From Cupriavidus necator N-1 (GTDB taxonomy: Bacteria; Pseudomonadota; Gammaproteobacteria; Burkholderiales; Burkholderiaceae): a stretch of DNA of 64,000 bases. The notes under the pieces were generated by a model, which saw only the letters and a program-made list of their open reading frames with translations, was not told where the DNA came from and searched no databases. Both the position numbers and the translations under genes were made by a program. Below, piece after piece: positions 51,717-63,512 of this stretch. The DNA is taken from contig NC_015726.1 in assembly GCF_000219215.1 (NCBI RefSeq), positions 1,860,001 to 1,924,000 of the forward strand, written 5' to 3'. Each line of letters starts with the position of its first letter. Position 1 is the first letter of the stretch.

Positions 51717-52822
51717 CAACAGTGCTGCGTGAAGGCGATTTCGACGCGTTCTTCGAGGCGCCCTTCGCCTGCTATGGCCGTGATACCCATTTTGTCTCGC
51801 CGATGAAGGGGGATCTTGCGCGCGCGCTGGACCCGGCGAAGAACCCGCTGTTCCGGCAGTTTGCGCGCCGCACCTGGTTCACCGCCCATCGGGACGGACG
51901 GATCGTGGGCCGTATCCTGGCCCATATCCATGATGCATTCAATCAGCAATACGGCCAGAAGCGCGGCTACTTCGGCATGTTCGACTGCGTCGATGACGTG
52001 GAGGTCGCGCAAGCGCTGCTCGACGCGGCGGCGGGCTGGGTGAAGCACAACGGCTGTGACGAACTAGCTGGCAGTTTCAACCTGACGATCACGCAGATGA
52101 TCGGCATCGTCACCGAGGGCTTCGAGCATCCGCCATACACCTACCAGGAATATACGCCGCCGCATATTGCCAGGCTGCTCCAGGCATGCGGCTTCGAGCC
52201 GTTCTTTCCGATGCGCACGTTCGAACTCGACGTGCGCAGCTACGATCCGCAGCAGTTGATCGGGAGCAAGCAACGCGCGCTGCTGGATGATCCCGCCTGG
52301 CAATTCGAGCCGATCCGGCGGCGCGGCTTTGACCGGCGCCTGCTGGAAGCATGCGCTGTGCTGAACGATGGCTTTGCCAGCAACCCGATGTTCGTGCCGC
52401 TGACGGAGGAGGAATTCCTGTTTCCCTGCGCCGGCATGATGTGGATCATCGACGAGCGCCTGTCCTATACCGCTTATTTCAACGGGGAACCGATCGGGGT
52501 ACTGCTGTGCGTGCCGGACCTCAATCCGTTTCTGCGCGCCACCGGCTTCCGCCTGAAGCTGTCCACGCTCTGGCATCTGATCAGGTTCCGCGCCAGCCGC
52601 AAGCGTGCGGCGATCATCTTTTTTTCCGTGCGCAGGGACTACCACAGCCGCGGCGTCAACGGCGTCATGCTGCACCATCTGCTCAAGGCGATGCGGGGTG
52701 CCGGATACTCGCATCTGGGCATCAGCTGGGTGTCGGACTCGAACGGCGCCAGCCTGAAGCAAATGGAGAAGATGGGGGCCACGGTACTGCATCAACTGCA
52801 TCTCTTCAGGAAAGCCATCTAG
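51713..52822 (+). CDS. GNAT superfamily acyltransferase-like protein
   Basis: A 369-residue protein. The C-terminal part looks like a GNAT domain (AIIFFSVRRDYHSRGVNGVM, then GYSHLGISWVSDSNGASLKQ, a typical beta5/alpha4 region), with an N-terminal half containing WFTAHRDGRIVGRILAHIHD that may be a second, degenerate GNAT-like unit. The ATG at 51713 overlaps the previous stop by 4 bp and follows GGGAGG. A role in acyl transfer to an amine made or activated by the ThiF-like neighbour is plausible but inferred. Confidence 0.75.
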   Translation: MTTVLREGDFDAFFEAPFACYGRDTHFVSPMKGDLARALDPAKNPLFRQFARRTWFTAHRDGRIVGRILAHIHDAFNQQYGQKRGYFGMFDCVDDVEVAQALLDAAAGWVKHNGCDELAGSFNLTITQMIGIVTEGFEHPPYTYQEYTPPHIARLLQACGFEPFFPMRTFELDVRSYDPQQLIGSKQRALLDDPAWQFEPIRRRGFDRRLLEACAVLNDGFASNPMFVPLTEEEFLFPCAGMMWIIDERLSYTAYFNGEPIGVLLCVPDLNPFLRATGFRLKLSTLWHLIRFRASRKRAAIIFFSVRRDYHSRGVNGVMLHHLLKAMRGAGYSHLGISWVSDSNGASLKQMEKMGATVLHQLHLFRKAI

Positions 52823-52826
52823 CGAT

Positions 52827-53834
52827 ATGCTTACGCGCGATCAGCAACTCACCCTCGTTGCGCAGGCTGGCCGCGCTCCCAGCGCGCACAATATCCAGCC
52901 CGCTCGCTGGCGCTTTGCCGGCGACAAGGTTGAACTGTTTGAAGACCCTGCTCGATGGCTAGCCGTGGGCGACCCCACCGGGCGGGACAACCAGATCGCC
53001 CTGGGCATGGCCTGGGAAGGCATGGCCATCGCGCTGTCCACGCTTGGGTTGGGGCTTACGCAGCCAGAGGTCTCCGGCCTGTCCTACCCGCCCGCTACCC
53101 AGGGCCTGCGCCCAGCCGCATCTGGCCTGATCACATCAGGTGCGAGCCCGGACCCCCTTGACGCCTTCGTGGACGCACGCCGCGCCTATCGAGGCAAGTT
53201 TCTCCGTGCGACCCCGCCGCAGATCAAGTCGTTGGGCGAATGCGCTGCGGCCCACGCGGAGTTCGTCACGCTGGCGAGCGAGAACAGCACGGCGCAAATC
53301 GCCAATTGGTATGACGACGCCGCGGCTGCGGGATTGAATGACCCACGGTTTGCCGAGGAGCTCCATCACTGGCTGCGCTTGTCACCGCACGATCCGGGCT
53401 GGCCGCGCGACGGGCTTTCGGCCGAATGCATGGCACTGTCGCAGTGGGAAGCCTGGGGTGCGTCGATTGCGCTGAGACCCCGTGTGGTCCGGCTGCTCTC
53501 GGCGCTTTCGCTGACCCGCCTGCTGACATCGGAAAGCGCAAAAGTGAAAAGCGCGGCCCGGATCGTCCTGATTCATGCCCCACCCGACGTCACGAGTTTT
53601 GACATCGGGCGCCGCTGGTACCGGTTCTGGCTGGCCATGACCGCCAGGGGCTTTGCCGGCGTGCCGATGTCGGCGCTGGCCGATTCACCTGGCCATGCCG
53701 CCATGCTTGCCGAAAGCCAGCGCTTGCCGCGCGGAAACCGGCTCGTGAACATCATGCGCTTTGGGCCGGTGCCGGTCCGGGGCATCCCGCGAAGCGCAAG
53801 ACTCCCCGCCGCAGAGTTGGTGCAAGCATCCTGA
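52827..53834 (+). CDS. Nitroreductase-fold flavoprotein-like
   Basis: A 335-residue protein with nitroreductase-family features: APSAHNIQPARWRF near residue 17 (flavin-binding SxxNxQPxxW), DPTGRDNQIALGMAWEGMAI, and a C-terminal RLPRGNRLVNIMRFG region. Related proteins act as dehydrogenases in peptide-derived or redox cofactor pathways as well as in nitro reduction. It is the last gene of the five-gene operon, 4 bp after the GNAT-like gene. An oxidation step on the activated or acylated product is inferred. Confidence 0.8.
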   Translation: MLTRDQQLTLVAQAGRAPSAHNIQPARWRFAGDKVELFEDPARWLAVGDPTGRDNQIALGMAWEGMAIALSTLGLGLTQPEVSGLSYPPATQGLRPAASGLITSGASPDPLDAFVDARRAYRGKFLRATPPQIKSLGECAAAHAEFVTLASENSTAQIANWYDDAAAAGLNDPRFAEELHHWLRLSPHDPGWPRDGLSAECMALSQWEAWGASIALRPRVVRLLSALSLTRLLTSESAKVKSAARIVLIHAPPDVTSFDIGRRWYRFWLAMTARGFAGVPMSALADSPGHAAMLAESQRLPRGNRLVNIMRFGPVPVRGIPRSARLPAAELVQAS

Positions 53835-53875
53835 ACCAACGACGCTTGCGGCCCTTACCCGGGGCGCGGTCCTGG

Positions 53876-54562
53876 CTATGCGTGTTCGCGCACCTCGGCG
53901 AAAGCGCGGACGGGGAAAGCCGCCGCGTCTCGCGCCTTCAGGGGGATGGAAAAGAAGCGAAACGGCACGCCATGCAGGCGCGACAGTCCGGTGAGGTTCT
54001 CGACGATCAGGATGCCTCGTCCCAGCAACCGGGTATGGGCCGGGCGTTCCGGGTCCTGGGTGGAGTCGACGTTCGCGCAATCCACCCCGAACAAGGAAAT
54101 GCCCGCATCGCAGAGCCGGTCTATCACGTCGCGTGAGACAAACGGGTGCGATCGATAGATCTCCGTTCCCCAATGGCGATCCCAGTCGAAATTCACCAAC
54201 ACAGCCCGGCCTGCGAGATGCTCGGGAAACTGCAGGTCATTCCACGCCAGTTGTTGTCCGGAGGTTGCGTGGCGGGCATCGATGACCACGCCGTCAAGCA
54301 CCAGCCGGCTGAGATCGAGGGCAGCAATGTCTTCCGCGCCTTCGAAGCGGTGACGCGGTGCATCCAGCTTGGTGCCGACGGACGTCTGGAACGCCACCTC
54401 GGAAATCTCGAACGAGGCTTTGCCCTCGTAGTGCCAGCCTGATTGCGCGTGCGTCATGAACGGCCGGATATGCGCGGTCAACTCGACCGCTTCACCGGTT
54501 TCGCGCTTGAAGAGGACGCCAGGCATCCCGTCGTGGAACACATGAGAGAGATCGACAATCAT
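53876..54562 (-). CDS. Cyclase family protein (kynurenine formamidase-like) with altered metal motif
   Basis: A 228-residue member of the cyclase/kynurenine-formamidase family (PF04199), hydrolases that normally bind a metal through HxGTHxDxPxH. Here that stretch reads TSVGTKLDAPRHRF: both leading histidines are replaced (Ser and Lys), while Asp and the last His remain. The fold signature is otherwise good (MIVDLSHVFHDGMPG, LFGVDCANVDSTQ, LIVENLTGLSRL). GGAG precedes the ATG at 54562. The catalytic state is uncertain; it may use another metal geometry or be inactive. It is convergent with the five-gene operon. Confidence 0.85.
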   Translation of the reverse strand: MIVDLSHVFHDGMPGVLFKRETGEAVELTAHIRPFMTHAQSGWHYEGKASFEISEVAFQTSVGTKLDAPRHRFEGAEDIAALDLSRLVLDGVVIDARHATSGQQLAWNDLQFPEHLAGRAVLVNFDWDRHWGTEIYRSHPFVSRDVIDRLCDAGISLFGVDCANVDSTQDPERPAHTRLLGRGILIVENLTGLSRLHGVPFRFFSIPLKARDAAAFPVRAFAEVREHA

Positions 54563-54678
54563 CTTCTGCGCTCCATCCTGGTTGCGCTGAGCTGATGCTA
54601 CTGCCGGGCCTTCAGCCGGGTCAAGCTGACGAAGGGGGCATCGTAAGCCGTTCAGTCTGACCCGGGCAACGCACAAGG

Positions 54679-56337
54679 CTAAAGCAGCTTCAGGAATTCC
54701 AGCAGCGCATCCTTGTCGCTTTCGGCAAGGGTCGAGAACGCCTGTTCATGGCCGCGGTTGTCGCGCCCCGCTGTCGCCGTGTCGTAGAGCACGGGTTTCG
54801 ACCACGGCTGGTAGCTGGCCGGATAGGCCCAGGTGCCGTTCGCATCGAGCTTGCCGGCGATGCCCAGCTTGCCGTAGTCCAGTGCATGACCGCCGACCCA
54901 GAAGCGCCTGGGCCGCGCCTGCGGATGCATGAGATGCCAGAGCGTGGGCACGGAGCCGTTATGGAGGTACGGGGCCGTCGCCCACACGCCGGAGAGAATG
55001 GGCGCGACATAACCCCCGGTGTTTGCCGCGTCGATATGCTTGCCCAGCTCGGAGCGTGAGATGGCTTGCAGCAGGCCGGGATCGATCGCTTGCCAGCGCG
55101 TCGGGTCAGTACCGATATCCGCCTGTGCCACCAACCGGTTGGGGAAGCTGACAAGGCGCGGGCGCTCCGTGTCCTGGCTGTAGCTGCCGTGGCACTGGGC
55201 ACAATGGGCATCAAAGACGGCGCGGCCGCGCGCGGCGCGGGGGCGGTCAATCGGGCCCGGAAACGACGGCGGCGTGTAGCCCGCCATGAATCGCATGACG
55301 TCTTCCACCTGCGGAATGGCGCGGCCGGCGCGATCCGGCGGCATTCCCATGGTCGGCACGGTGAAAAAGGCCACGATATGCGCCAGCCGCCCGGCATCAT
55401 CGGCGGCACCGGGCGCTACCGGCGCAAAGCGCGGCGCGCCCTTGCTGGTATAGACGCCGTCGTAGAGCAGCGATGAGCGCAGCCTGCGGTAACCCAGTTC
55501 CGGAATCGAGGTGGAACCACTGGCGGCCGTGCCCGCTGAGAGCAGATGAAACTGGAACTTGAGTGCCGCGACGCCATTGGTGCTGCCAGCCGCGCCGTTG
55601 CTGAACGGCAGTGGCTCGTCACCGCTGGCTTCGAGTTCCGCCACCCGTTTCACCAGCCGCGGCCAGACGAATCTCCGGATGGTATCCAGTTCCTCCTTGC
55701 TGGTGTCGGGGTAAAGCTGGTGGATGGCTGAGAGGAGCGTTTCCGGATCGGATTTCACCCGCTTCACCGCCTGATAGACCGCGGCGACGAAGGCGTCGAG
55801 GTTGAGGGAGGTATTCGGCAGCCCCAGCCAGACATCGTTGGTGGGACGCCCGTCCTTGCCGTAGGTGATGCCCGCATGGCACGAGGCGCATCCCAGGTTG
55901 GAAACCTCCAGGCGGATCTTCGGGATATCCCGGCCGATCATTCCGCTGACCACGCCCAGGGGCTTGTCGAACCTGGGCTGTTGCTGGCGCGGCCAGTTGC
56001 GGACCGCATCGGGATAGATGAAGCCGAACTCGCGCAGCGCCCGGCGCAAGGCGTCCTGGGTGACCGGAACGCCGGGTCCGCCGGCCAGCAGCAGCGCGGT
56101 CGTTGCCAGCTTCCACGGCAGCGCATTGGTTTCCAGGGTATCGGTGCTCAGGCCGCCGAAGTCATCGAAGACAAAGCGTGCCGCGCCGAGGTCGTCGGCT
56201 CGATCCCCGGCCCTGAAGTCCCGCATGACCGCGGATTCGCCTTCAGCATAGCCGCGCAGGAAATCGCATCCCGACAGCGAACCTAAGAGCAGACCGATCG
56301 CGAGCACGCGTCGTACAAGAGGCATCGTAGTCATCGT
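54679..56337 (-). CDS. Di-haem cytochrome c lipoprotein (peroxidase/RoxA-like)
   Basis: Exported lipoprotein of 552 residues with two c-type haem motifs: CASCHAGITYG near 151 and CAQCHGSYSQD near 375. The signal peptide ends GSLSGCDF, a good lipobox. The large spacing and length recall di-haem cytochrome c peroxidase-like and rubber-oxygenase (RoxA)-like proteins more than simple cytochromes. It would act in the periplasm or at the outer membrane in redox chemistry. The start may be 56337 or 56328. It is a single gene, leftward, 116 bp upstream of the cyclase-family gene. Confidence 0.85.
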   Translation of the reverse strand, partial: TMTTMPLVRRVLAIGLLLGSLSGCDFLRGYAEGESAVMRDFRAGDRADDLGAARFVFDDFGGLSTDTLETNALPWKLATTALLLAGGPGVPVTQDALRRALREFGFIYPDAVRNWPRQQQPRFDKPLGVVSGMIGRDIPKIRLEVSNLGCASCHAGITYGKDGRPTNDVWLGLPNTSLNLDAFVAAVYQAVKRVKSDPETLLSAIHQLYPDTSKEELDTIRRFVWPRLVKRVAELEASGDEPLPFSNGAAGSTNGVAALKFQFHLLSAGTAASGSTSIPELGYRRLRSSLLYDGVYTSKGAPRFAPVAPGAADDAGRLAHIVAFFTVPTMGMPPDRAGRAIPQVEDVMRFMAGYTPPSFPGPIDRPRAARGRAVFDAHCAQCHGSYSQDTERPRLVSFPNRLVAQADIGTDPTRWQAIDPGLLQAISRSELGKHIDAANTGGYVAPILSGVWATAPYLHNGSVPTLWHLMHPQARPRRFWVGGHALDYGKLGIAGKLDANGTWAYPASYQPWSKPVLYDTATAGRDNRGHEQAFSTLAESDKDALLEFLKLL

Positions 56338-56466
56338 CCGACAGTGCGCGCCAGGGATTCCGGACCGCGCCGCGCTGATGGTAGCCGACGATCCGTGCTG
56401 TCTCAAGCCAACTGCTGCAGCCAGGCCACTGCCCAAGTGGCGCGGCGACGAACTGCCGGGGCAGCT

Positions 56467-57294
56467 TTATCCGGCGGGCGCCGTTACCATCACCACGTGC
56501 GCCTGCATCGGCCCGGCCAACGGACCCGCGCCGTAAGCCTCCAGGAAGGCCTGTTCGCAATGGTCGGTTGCCCGGCCGAGCGCATCCGGCCCGCGCCGCT
56601 CCAGGTCGGCGCGCAACGGCGTGCCCTGGCAGAATGCCACCGCCGGGATGCGGGCGGCGCTGGCGCGGCTGGTTGCCGCGACGGTTTCAAAGACCGGGGA
56701 TGACTGGAATCCGCCCAGGCGCAGATCCTGCTCGATGGTGGCCTGGCTGTGGTAACCATGCGGGACGCGGGCCATGAACTCGGGCGGCGCGTCGGGAAAC
56801 AGCGTGGCGAGTGCCCCGGTGACATCGCGGGCAAAGGCGTTGAATTCCAGCCGGTCCCAGACATTGAAGATCAGCGTGCCGCCCGGCACCAGCACGCGGC
56901 GGGCTTCGGCGAAGGCTCGGCCCTTGTCCGGGAAGAACATCACGCCAAACTGGCAGGCGACCATGTCGAAGCTGGCATCGGCAAACGGCAGCGCCATGGC
57001 GTCGGCCTCGCGCCACTGCACCGGGCGGCTGGTGCCGGCCTGCTCCGCCCGCGCCAGCATCGGCGCGTTGAGGTCGGTGGCAACGATCATGGTATCGGCC
57101 GGCAGCCGCCCGGCGATTTCCCGGGTCAGCACGCCGGTGCCGGCGGCCAGTTCCAGCACCCGCCGCGGCTGCAGCGCGGCGATGCGGGCAGCCATGTCGG
57201 CAGCGTATGGCGCAAAGATCATCGGCACCATCAAGGCCTCATAGACTTCGGGAATCGCGCCCGCGAAGACTTTGTCCGAGTGTTGCAAGTCCAT
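56467..57294 (-). CDS. SAM-dependent class I methyltransferase
   Basis: Class I methyltransferase, 275 residues. SAM-binding motif I is VLELAAGTGVLTREIAG, motif II region VATDLNAPMLARAE, with the UbiE-like MALPFADASFDMVACQFGVM. The ATG at 57294 (MDLQHSDKVFAG) follows AGGGGG; upstream codons are probably not translated. The substrate is unknown. It lies downstream of the Mrp operon and the 80-residue gene, same direction, with a 93-bp gap. Confidence 0.88.
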   Translation of the reverse strand: MDLQHSDKVFAGAIPEVYEALMVPMIFAPYAADMAARIAALQPRRVLELAAGTGVLTREIAGRLPADTMIVATDLNAPMLARAEQAGTSRPVQWREADAMALPFADASFDMVACQFGVMFFPDKGRAFAEARRVLVPGGTLIFNVWDRLEFNAFARDVTGALATLFPDAPPEFMARVPHGYHSQATIEQDLRLGGFQSSPVFETVAATSRASAARIPAVAFCQGTPLRADLERRGPDALGRATDHCEQAFLEAYGAGPLAGPMQAHVVMVTAPAG

Positions 57295-57387
57295 GAAACC
57301 CCCTGCCCTGGCGTGGAAGTTGCCGGCATCGCCTGACTGGGTGTAGGACACATTGCGGAGAAAGTAAACCGTGGCGGCCAGAACGTC

Positions 57388-57630
57388 TTATGCGCGGGAG
57401 GCGGCTTCCTTCAGCTGGTCACTGGCAGAAGTCAGCATGCGCAGTGTCTCTTCGAACACCGGCAGCGCGTCCTCGCGGCCTGGCGCGTCCTGCGGCATGC
57501 CATCCCGGTCGGCCGTGACGCCGCGGATGAGTTGATCGAGGAACCCGGGCCGGGTCATCTCGGTGCGCTGCAGCAGCATGTGCAGCAGGTAGCAGCAGGC
57601 ACCAAGGCGCGGATCTTGCGGGGTTGGCAT
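57388..57630 (-). CDS. Hypothetical 80-residue protein
   Basis: An 80-residue cytoplasmic protein with a strong AAGGAG ribosome site. It is mainly helical (ACCYLLHMLLQRTEMTRPGF, then LPVFEETLRMLTSASDQLKE) with a CC pair near residue 12. It directly follows the Mrp antiporter genes (43-bp gap), so it is probably co-transcribed. No function can be assigned. Confidence 0.65.
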   Translation of the reverse strand: MPTPQDPRLGACCYLLHMLLQRTEMTRPGFLDQLIRGVTADRDGMPQDAPGREDALPVFEETLRMLTSASDQLKEAASRA

Positions 57631-57673
57631 GGCTTGGTCTCCTTTGGGTTGGTCGGGTTTGCGCGTCGCGGCC

Positions 57674-58018
57674 CTAATCGCGGATGCGCGGCATCCAGCC
57701 GCTGCCGCGCGTGCGCGGATCCACCGGCAGCTGGCGCTGCAGCGCGGCCTTGGCCAGCATGTGGGCGCTGATCGGCGCGGTCAGGAACAGGAAGGCGGTC
57801 ACCAGCAGCTCGTGCAGGCTGGCATCGCCCCGGAAGCTGAAGTACGCCACCGAGGCCAGCACCACCCCGCCCACGCCCAGCGTGGTCGACTTGGTCGGCC
57901 CATGCAGCCGCATGAAGAAGTCCGGCAGCCGGAACAGCCCGATCGCCCCGACCAGCATGAACACGCTGCCCACCAGCAGCAGCGCGCACACGATGAATTC
58001 CGCAACAGGATGCAGCAT
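57674..58018 (-). CDS. mrpG: Mrp/Pha Na+(K+)/H+ antiporter subunit G
   Basis: Small membrane subunit, 114 residues with three helices and the MrpG signature GAIGLFRLPDFFMRLHGPTK. Part of the multi-subunit cation/proton antiporter that exports Na+ or K+ using the proton gradient. It is the last mrp gene of the leftward operon, 10 bp after subunit F. Confidence 0.93.
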   Translation of the reverse strand: MLHPVAEFIVCALLLVGSVFMLVGAIGLFRLPDFFMRLHGPTKSTTLGVGGVVLASVAYFSFRGDASLHELLVTAFLFLTAPISAHMLAKAALQRQLPVDPRTRGSGWMPRIRD

Positions 58019-58028
58019 CTGGCGCTCC

Positions 58029-58301
58029 CTAATATTCGATGATGTCGCCGCGCTGCAGGTACTTGGACAGCGCCACGGTGCCGACGAAGCCCATCACCGC
58101 GATCAGCAGCGCGGCCTCGAAGAACAGTGCCGAATCCAGGCTGATGCCGAGCACCACGATCAGCGCGATGGCGTTGATATTCAGCGTGTCCAGCGCCACG
58201 ATGCGGTCCGGCAGGCTGGGTCCGCGCAGCAGCCGCGCCAGGGTCAGCAGGAAGGCGAGGCCCAGGATCACCAGGCAGACCGGTATCACGATGGCAAGCA
58301 T
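58029..58301 (-). CDS. mrpF: Mrp/Pha antiporter subunit F
   Basis: Ninety-residue membrane subunit with three helices and the MrpF motif LARLLRGPSLPDRIVALDTL. It overlaps subunit E by 16 bp and is followed by subunit G after 10 bp. Confidence 0.93.
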   Translation of the reverse strand: MLAIVIPVCLVILGLAFLLTLARLLRGPSLPDRIVALDTLNINAIALIVVLGISLDSALFFEAALLIAVMGFVGTVALSKYLQRGDIIEY

Positions 58302-58789
58302 TGGAAGATCTCCTTGAGCGGGGTTTCATAGCGCGACTTGATGAGCTCGACCAGCGCGGCCTCTTCCTCAAGGTCCAGCACGTGCACGAGCAAGGCGCGG
58401 CGGTCATCGCTCAGCTCTGCGCACAGCGTGCCGGGGCTGAGCGAGACGATGCTGATCAGTGCGGTGGTGGCGAGTTCGTGCTCGACATCGAGCGGCACCA
58501 CGATAAAGGCGGGGCGCAGGCGCGCGGTGGGACCCAGCACCATGATGGCCACTTCCACGTTGGCTTTCACGATATCGAACAGCACATGGATGCTGAGCCG
58601 CAGGATCAGGTCGGGCCGCGACAGGCGGAACGCGCCCAGCACCAGCCAGCGGTCGGCCAGCCGGCCGATGGCCCAGCCCAGCAGTGCCCCCAGCAGCCAG
58701 TGCCCGGGGGCCAGGCTGTTGGTCAGCAGCAGCCACATGATCATCAGGATCAGGCTCAGCCAGGGATGGGGAAGCAGGCGCTGCAGCAT
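58286..58789 (-). CDS. mrpE: Mrp/Pha antiporter subunit E
   Basis: Membrane subunit of 167 residues: an N-terminal helical pair (WLSLILMIMWLLLTNSLAPG) and a soluble domain with VPLDVEHELATTALISIVSL and SPGTLCAELSDDRRAL, typical of MrpE. It starts 3 bp after the subunit D stop. Confidence 0.92.
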   Translation of the reverse strand: MLQRLLPHPWLSLILMIMWLLLTNSLAPGHWLLGALLGWAIGRLADRWLVLGAFRLSRPDLILRLSIHVLFDIVKANVEVAIMVLGPTARLRPAFIVVPLDVEHELATTALISIVSLSPGTLCAELSDDRRALLVHVLDLEEEAALVELIKSRYETPLKEIFQCLPS

Positions 58790-58792
58790 GGC

Positions 58793-60334
58793 TTACCCTG
58801 GCTGCCCGGGCAGCACTGCCCGGAGATAGGCGGCGCGGTCCAGCAGCTGCGCCGCCGCGTCGGCCACATAGTCGCTGACCGGCCGCGCGCATACCGTCAG
58901 CGCGACATTGCCCGCCAGCAGCAGTGCGCAGCAGGCCAGCTTGCGCGCGTCGGGCCGCACGCGCACGCGTGCCGCGCCGGGATGGTCTTCGTCGAGGTAT
59001 TCATCCCCGTCCGGCACGCGCTCCGCATCATGCGGCAGCCGCCACAGCAGCCGCGTGCCGGTGCGGGACACGGCAATCAGCAGCAGCAGGCCCGACACCA
59101 GCACCGCGGGCCACAGCGCCGGCACCCACGGCGGCGGGGTCGCGCGCAGGACCATGAGCTTGCCGAGGAAGCCCGACAGCGGCGGCAGCCCCACCGCTGC
59201 CACCACGCCCACCAGGTACAGCAGCCCGGCCAGCCGCGAGGCACTGACCGGGGGCCCGTCCTCGCGCGCCAGCTCCGGCTCCAGCGCGTCGGCCAGGAGG
59301 AACAGCGCGGCGGTACACAGCGTGGTGCTGAGCAGGTAGAACATCGCCGCGGCCCAGCCGGCTTGCGTCTGCATCGATACGCAGGCGGCCAGCAACCCGA
59401 CCGATGTCACCACCAGGTAGCTGGTCATCGCGCGCAGCGTGCCGGCAGCGACCGCGCCCAGCGCGCCGACCGCCAGCGTGACCAGCGCCAGCACGAACAC
59501 CCAGTCATGCAGGAATGGCCCCAGCAGCCCCTGCGGGCCGCCGAAGATCAGCGCATCGCAACGCAGCATCGCGTAGATGCCGACCTTGGTCATGATGGCA
59601 AACAGCGCTGCAACCGGGCCGGTGGCGCTGGCGTAGGCGCGCGGCAGCCAGAAATACAGCGGGAACAACGCCGCCTTCAGCGCAAAGACCAGCATCAGCA
59701 TGGCGCCGGCAGCCACCGCCAGCGGCAGGTCCTGGGCCGGCAGGCCGGCCAGGCGCAGGCCGAGGTGCGCCATGTTCAGCGTGCCCGACAGCCCGTACAG
59801 CACGCCGACCGCCACCAGGAAGAACGACGACGCCACCAGGTTCAGGATCACATAGTGCAGCCCGGCGCCGATGCGCGCCCGCCCTGCCCCATGCACCAGC
59901 AGTGCATAGGACGCGATCAGCAGGATCTCGAAGAAGACGAACAGGTTGAACAGGTCGCCCGCCAGGAAGGCGCCGTTCAGGCCCATCAGCTGGAACTGGA
60001 ACAGCGCATGGAAATGCCGGCCCTGCCGGGCGGTGCCCTCTCCCGCCGCCGCCAGCGCGGCGACGGCCAGCACCACGGTCAGGGCCAGCATCATCGCGCC
60101 GGTGCGGTCCATCTGCAGCACGATGCCGAACGGGGCGGACCAGTTGCCCATCGCATAGACCGCAATCTCGCCGGTAGCCGCCTGGCGCAGCAGGTGCACC
60201 GCCACTGGCGCCAGCAAGAGCGTGGCCACGGCGCAGACGATGCGCTGCGCGCGCAGCCGCTGGGCCGGCATCGCGGTCAGCAGCGCACCGGCAAACATGG
60301 GGATCAGGATGGGCAGCAGCACGGCGTGGTTCAT
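58793..60334 (-). CDS. mrpD: Mrp/Pha antiporter subunit D
   Basis: Proton-pumping type subunit related to NADH dehydrogenase NuoM/NuoN, 513 residues with about 14 helices. Family marks include NLFVFFEILLIASYALLVHG with the conserved glutamate, and ALFPLYFWLPRAYASATGP with the lysine-containing helix upstream (FALKAALFPL). It overlaps subunit C by 4 bp. Confidence 0.94.
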   Translation of the reverse strand: MNHAVLLPILIPMFAGALLTAMPAQRLRAQRIVCAVATLLLAPVAVHLLRQAATGEIAVYAMGNWSAPFGIVLQMDRTGAMMLALTVVLAVAALAAAGEGTARQGRHFHALFQFQLMGLNGAFLAGDLFNLFVFFEILLIASYALLVHGAGRARIGAGLHYVILNLVASSFFLVAVGVLYGLSGTLNMAHLGLRLAGLPAQDLPLAVAAGAMLMLVFALKAALFPLYFWLPRAYASATGPVAALFAIMTKVGIYAMLRCDALIFGGPQGLLGPFLHDWVFVLALVTLAVGALGAVAAGTLRAMTSYLVVTSVGLLAACVSMQTQAGWAAAMFYLLSTTLCTAALFLLADALEPELAREDGPPVSASRLAGLLYLVGVVAAVGLPPLSGFLGKLMVLRATPPPWVPALWPAVLVSGLLLLIAVSRTGTRLLWRLPHDAERVPDGDEYLDEDHPGAARVRVRPDARKLACCALLLAGNVALTVCARPVSDYVADAAAQLLDRAAYLRAVLPGQPG

Positions 60335-60698
60335 GGCCGCGGCTCCTGATTACCGCCATCGGGATCGCGCCCCTCCGGCTGGCCGGCGGCGTCGACATGG
60401 TCGCTGCCGGTCAGCCCCAGCGAGCGCAGCGCCAGCACCACCGCGAACGCCGTCATGCCGAACGCGATCACGATGGCGGTCAGCACCAGCGCCTGGGGCA
60501 AAGGGTCGGCGTAGCTGGCGCCCGCCACGATCACCGGCGGCCGGCCGATCGACAGGCGCCCCATGCCCAGCAGGAACAGGCTGACCGCATACGACAGCAG
60601 CGTCAGCCCCAGCACCACGGTGAAGACGCGCTCGCGCAGCAGCAGGTAGATGCCGCCCGCGGCCAGGATGCCGATGGTGATGGCGTAGAGCGCGGCCA

Positions 60699-60699
<1 letters not shown>
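60331..60699 (-). CDS. mrpC: Mrp/Pha antiporter subunit C
   Basis: NuoK-like subunit, 122 residues with three helices (YAITIGILAAGGIYLLLRER, VVLGLTLLSYAVSLFLLGMG) and the ADPLPQALVLTAIVIAFGMT segment typical of MrpC. Its ATG overlaps the stop of the AB subunit gene by one base. Confidence 0.94.
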
Positions 60700-63503
<2,804 letters not shown>

Positions 63504-63512
63504 GCGCCCCCC

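Noticed and set aside
58301..60349. 682-codon plus-strand frame opposite the Mrp genes
   Set aside because: Gln/His/Arg-rich translation with no fold signature, antisense to intact Mrp subunits.
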